In this document: piece by piece, positions 60,633-64,000 of the stretch | Numbering within the stretch: the first letter of the stretch is position 1 | Layout of the letters: every line of letters starts with the position of its first letter | From: Eleusine coracana subsp. coracana | Taxonomy: Eukaryota; Streptophyta; Magnoliopsida; Poales; Poaceae | Reading direction: 5' to 3' | DNA length: 64,000 nt | Assembly (NCBI GenBank): GCA_032690845.1 | Contig: CM064424.1 | Span: 50,605,511 to 50,669,510, forward strand | Translations under genes and position numbers: made by a program | Notes under the pieces: model-generated | Databases searched by the model: none | Seen by the model: only the letters and a program-made list of their open reading frames with translations | What the model was told of the DNA's origin: nothing

Positions 60633-60903
60633 ACATTAAATTTGACAATCGACACTAACTTTATTAAAGACAATGCAATAATTCAATCTACATAAAAGAC
60701 CTTGAAGCAACTCTCAACATGACTCATGACTCTCTTAAGCATGCACACAAACTTAAAGAAACACTCATAAGAAAAACAAACACTCATAAAAACAAATGAG
60801 AAACTAGACTCAAAAACACTTCAAAACTATGACTAATGACAAAGCCCTTCCCCCACACTCAAAATTTGCAATGCCCTCATTACAAGAGAAGAAACTCAAC
60901 ACG
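60633..60903 (-). other. F internal part between H and the accessory gene, non-coding
   Basis: AT-rich; no ORF. CCCCCACACTCAAAATTTGC at 60852-60871 resembles the polypurine tract of F at 51751 and may be an old duplicate of it. Confidence 0.5.
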
Positions 60904-62452
60904 CTAATCATGCAGACCATGCCTGTTCAAGACTCGGAAAATTTGTCTTATATTTCTTATGAGAAAAGTGTAGTCCACTTCATTCATCTTGATTGTATCC
61001 AGGATTCTGTGATCCACATCCGTATGATGCCTGTAAGCATGCTCTCTATCTAGATACAGGTGCTCAACGTTTCTTTGATAGACAGGACAGAAAGCAAGCG
61101 GTTGCAACATATGATTTTCAACGTTGTAAGGGGAGGCACTGTTCAAACTCCTCTGAGCCGATCGGCGTAAAGGCTGAGCCAATCGGCGCGGTGGTGTTCT
61201 TCCACCATTGCCACTTCCTCCACCTTCCACTGCATTATCATTAACTCTCGTTGAAGTTCCTGCTGCCCTGTCATTACTGTATTCTTCATGTGATCCCCAA
61301 TTTTCAAACTTAGGACTACCAAAGCTTCTTCGCATATCAACATCATCACTAAAATCTCCAGACACAGTAGGATTACCACTCTCCAAAGTTTCCAAATAGT
61401 ATGATGGATCAAAGTCGCTATCCCATTCAGAATACTTTTGAATTGGCTTACCCGATAGTCTAGCAGATCTACAAACCACTAGTATAGTCTTACACTTCTT
61501 TGCAGCAAGCTCTTTGTCTTCACTTGGCAGAGCCGTCCGATCAATATATTCAGCCATCTTCAGCTTGCACCAATCGGTGCAGCTGGCATCTTCCTTCATA
61601 CTCTCAGCTAACTGCTCTATATTACGCTCACGGATCGCCTTATTCTACTGCGTTTGTAAAATCTCATCATTAATCTCCTTAGGCGTCCTCCCTCTAGGAA
61701 CTGCGTGATAGCCATCATCATATAATACATCTCTAGGTATGAAAGTTGGATCTTCTGCCAATTGGAGTTCAACCTTGCAATGAAGATCTTTAGCACAAAA
61801 GAAACACTTGCAACCCTCAATACAACTGTTTTTATGAATCTTATTTTCTTGAAAACTTTCCCAATCGGTAAGAATCCTGGGAAAGGATTCACCCCTTTTA
61901 GCTTGGAGATCATTTTCCGCATCCAGCTCGTACATGGCTTCTTCGGCTTCCTCTCGCAACTTGAGTTCATTCTTGGCGGCAATGTAAGTTCATACTTGAG
62001 TTCATACTTATGGATTATGAGAAAGCTCTCCTCATCTAGCTCTTCCTTCTCTTGCTTAGTCATTGATCTTTTGAAAGATTGGAAATCCTCATACGACAAG
62101 GGCTTAGCAAGATCAAGAAGACTTTCCATGGTAAACCTTTGAGAAATAGCTTCACCTTTAATAGGCGCTATAGATTTTCCTTTGTGCACCAATACTCTCT
62201 TCATTATCTGTCGAAGTTCATTGTCCATCTTCACCTTGTTAGCGTTCCACGTATCAGCTTTGCTTTTCTTCATGAATTTCTTCCACAGGTTTGACCAGAC
62301 GATAGGATCATCTGGTGTGGGCGTTAGCACTTCGTCGACTTCTTCCCAGGACCAATTTGCAGAGGACTGCAGAATCCGCCGCCAAGCCGATCGGTGCAAG
62401 CGTCGTGCCGATCGGCGCCGCCTTGGTTGCTGCCCGATGTGCCTCTTTCCAT
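60904..62452 (-). pseudogene. F accessory gene behind integrase, unknown function
   Basis: Read on -, an ATG at 62452 lies 73 bp from a TATA box but its frame soon stops. The long frame starts upstream of 62399 and runs to about 61980 (EEVDEVLTP, SKADTWNANKVKMDNELRQIM, SYEDFQSFKRSMTKQEKEEL). After a frameshift near 61980 it continues to 60904 with one TAG at 61642-61644. The middle is Cys-rich (CIEGCKCFFCAKDLHC). A Gly/Asn-rich low-complexity stretch (EGGGSGNGGRTPP) precedes the C-terminal part (FLIRNIRQIFRVLNRHG). It sits where Athila elements carry an env-like ORF, but I see no signal peptide or membrane segment. No family is recognised. Confidence 0.65.
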
Positions 62453-62524
62453 CGCTTCTGCTCTTAGGGTTTTGTTCTGGTGACGATGTAATGTGAGTTG
62501 ATCCGTGGGTTTGCTATCCTCTCA

Positions 62525-62532
62525 TATTTATA
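62525..62532 (-). promoter_or_regulatory. TATA box of the F accessory gene
   Basis: TATAAATA on the minus strand (context GGGATATAAATATGAGAGG), about 75 bp upstream of the ATG at 62452. It suggests a separate transcript for the accessory gene. Confidence 0.55.
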
Positions 62533-62808
62533 TCCCTTGATCTCCAACTGGACTAGGACTCTATCTCTTATTCTTGGAATTTAACGAGTCTTACAAGGGC
62601 AAGGTACAAAACCGACTCCGAAACCAAAAAGATTCCACCGCGCCGATCGTTGCAAGGCTGTGCCGATCGGTGCAGCAACGTGCCGATTGGCATGGTACAC
62701 TAAATTACCAATTCAGAAATAGAAAAATCACAGAATTCAAAATACATACAGAGCTTTTGGTTTACGTCATTATGCTCGACCACGTGGGGCACTAAGCAGT
62801 GAAATACA

Positions 62809-64000
62809 CATCAAAAGATTTCAATTCAAATGTGTCGGGTTCTAAATAAGCCTTTAGACGTTGTCCATTCACCGTATACTTGGTTCTCTTGCCTTTCATT
62901 ATGATTACAACTCCCGAAGGTAAAACCGTATTCACAAGATAAGGTCCCTCCCATTTGCTTCGCAGTTTGCCTTTACCAAATAATCTTAATCATGAATTAA
63001 ATAGGAGCACCCAATCTCCTTCCTTGAATTTCTTCTTCAAAAGCTTCTTATCCTACCACTTCTTTTTCTTCTCTTTGTATATGGCCGCATTTTCATATGC
63101 ACGCAATTGCATTTCTTCCAATTTGCTTATTTGTATCTTTCTTTTCACGCCGGTGGTATCAAGATCCAAATTCATTTCCTTTATATCCCAATAAGCCTTA
63201 TGTTCCAACACCACCGGTAGGTGACATGATTTCCCATAGACGAATTGATATGGTGTCATAGCAATTGATGTCTTGAATAACGTCTATATGCCCATAACGC
63301 TCCATTAAGCTTTGTGACCCAATCTTTTCCTTCCTTTGTAACAATCTTCTACAGAATTCCCTTTAATTGCTTATTTGATGTTTCTGTTTGTCCATTTGTC
63401 TAGGGATGGTAGGCTGTTCCAATTCTATGTTCAACTCCAGATTTAGTTAAAAACCTAGTAAATTCTCCTCCTGTAAAGTGGGATCCTCCATCTGTAATTA
63501 TTATCCTTGGTACTCCATACCTAGGAAATATCTGCTCCTGAAGTATACTCCATGATTCTCTTGTAGTATTGGCCTTGCATGCCCTTGCTTCAACCCACTT
63601 GAAGACATAATCAACGACGGCCAATATGTACTCGAAACCATGAAAATTCACAAAGGGTCCCATAAAATCCATACCCCAAACATCAAAGATGTCAACTTGA
63701 AGATTATACTTAAGAGGCATTGCAATCCTACTATTAACATTCCCTATTCGTTGGCATTGAGCACATGTTGCAACATACCTTTTTGCATCTTCAAGCATAG
63801 TCGGCCAATAGAATCCACTTACCCATACCTTTGCCTGTGTTCTGAAGTAGCCATAATGTCCCCCATAATCCGAAGAATGACACTTTGCTAAAATGCTCGC
63901 TCTTTCTTCTCTGGGTACACATCTCCATACTGCTCCATCCTCGCAATACCTATACAAGTATTGATTGGCCCATATAAATTTTCTCATTTCACTCTTAACT
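62809..64000 (-). pseudogene. F integrase, open at the right edge
   Basis: Read on - from the edge: zinc region CHSSDYGGHYGYFRTQAK...CAQCQRIG, core with WGMDFMGPF and ITDGGSHFTGGEF. A TAG stop follows at 63400-63402, in the YHP..NGQTE region that holds the catalytic glutamate. Frame changes around 63260-63400 are followed by the Athila-type tail (FVYGKSCHLPV, LEHKAYWDIKEMN, NAAIYKEKKKKW), a stop near 63053, and an SH3-like end (SKWEGPYLVNTVLPSGVV), finishing about 62809. Confidence 0.88.

Larger units (their letters stand above)
50669..64000 (-). mobile_element. Element F: Athila-like Ty3/gypsy, open at the right edge
   Basis: Minus orientation: 3' LTR 50669-51748, polypurine tract, 3' internal part, accessory gene (62452-60904), integrase (62809-64000). 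Split by element H at 52848-60632. The integrase tail motif YGKSCHLPV and the GTGTGGGGGCAC polypurine tract after TTGCTCGAGGACAAGC are typical of the Athila lineage. F is inserted in copia D. Its 5' half and gag are outside the window. Confidence 0.85.

Noticed and set aside
60641..60645. TTTGA as the right target duplication of H
   Set aside because: It would leave eight extra bases between the LTR end and the duplication. Setting the LTR start at TGATGAGG gives ACTTT/ACATT directly at both ends.
1..64000. CRISPR arrays, bacterial operons, rRNA or tRNA genes
   Set aside because: No regularly spaced identical repeats with unique spacers, no ribosomal or tRNA folds noticed; the only tRNA-related sequences are primer-binding sites.

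Overview
The window is plant nuclear DNA and consists almost entirely of nested LTR retrotransposons. I found no host gene, tRNA, rRNA or CRISPR array. A grass is the likely source. The reasons are: Tat-type Ty3/gypsy elements with two RNase H domains and an antisense intron-bearing gene; a chromodomain Ty3/gypsy element with very long LTRs; a solo LTR that starts TGTTGGAGATATGCCC; and TGGTATCAGAGC-type primer-binding sites. I cannot name the species. Every large ORF is a retrotransposon gag, pol or accessory ORF, and nearly all are broken by stops or frameshifts.

Layout, left to right. Element G (Tat-type, +) is cut by the left edge: pol 1-1616, 3' remainder 17145-18287, 3' LTR 18288-19806. 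Inside G sits element A (Tat-type, +, 1617-17144), with a one-frame gag-pol and, on the opposite strand, a seven-exon antisense gene (12934-15746) with its own TATA box. Inside A's 5' LTR sits N1 (-, 1682-6030), which has intact LTR ends, a primer-binding site and a gag-protease ORF but has lost RT, RNase H and integrase. G is itself inserted in an Athila-like pol fragment E (-, 19807-20750). Next comes a copia element D1 (+, LTR 20751-22546) whose gag is split by an inverted segment of about 760 bp. Then follows the 3' end of another Ty3-like element C (about 23720-31982) holding two solo LTRs (25526-26035 and 29637-31576).

From 31983 to 50668 a second copia copy D (-) is split by chromovirus B (+, 34128-48084, target duplication CTTGT). 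B has a gag-pol with a chromodomain, two related extra ORFs in front of gag, and LTRs of very unequal length. From 50669 to the right edge runs an Athila-like element F (-), with its 3' LTR at 50669-51748, an unrecognised accessory gene behind its integrase, and the integrase running off the edge. Inside F lies H (+, 52848-60632), the youngest-looking element, with 924-bp LTRs and a 1001-codon gag-pol ORF. H and N1 belong to the same group, so N1 looks like a deletion derivative that could use H-type enzymes.

Insertion order that can be read: E, then G, then A, then N1; and D, then B or F, then H inside F. The accessory genes are the most interesting content: the antisense gene of A, the duplicated pre-gag ORFs of B with a splice-acceptor-like sequence just before each ATG, and the post-integrase gene of F with its own TATA box. 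All positions and boundaries were read by eye.
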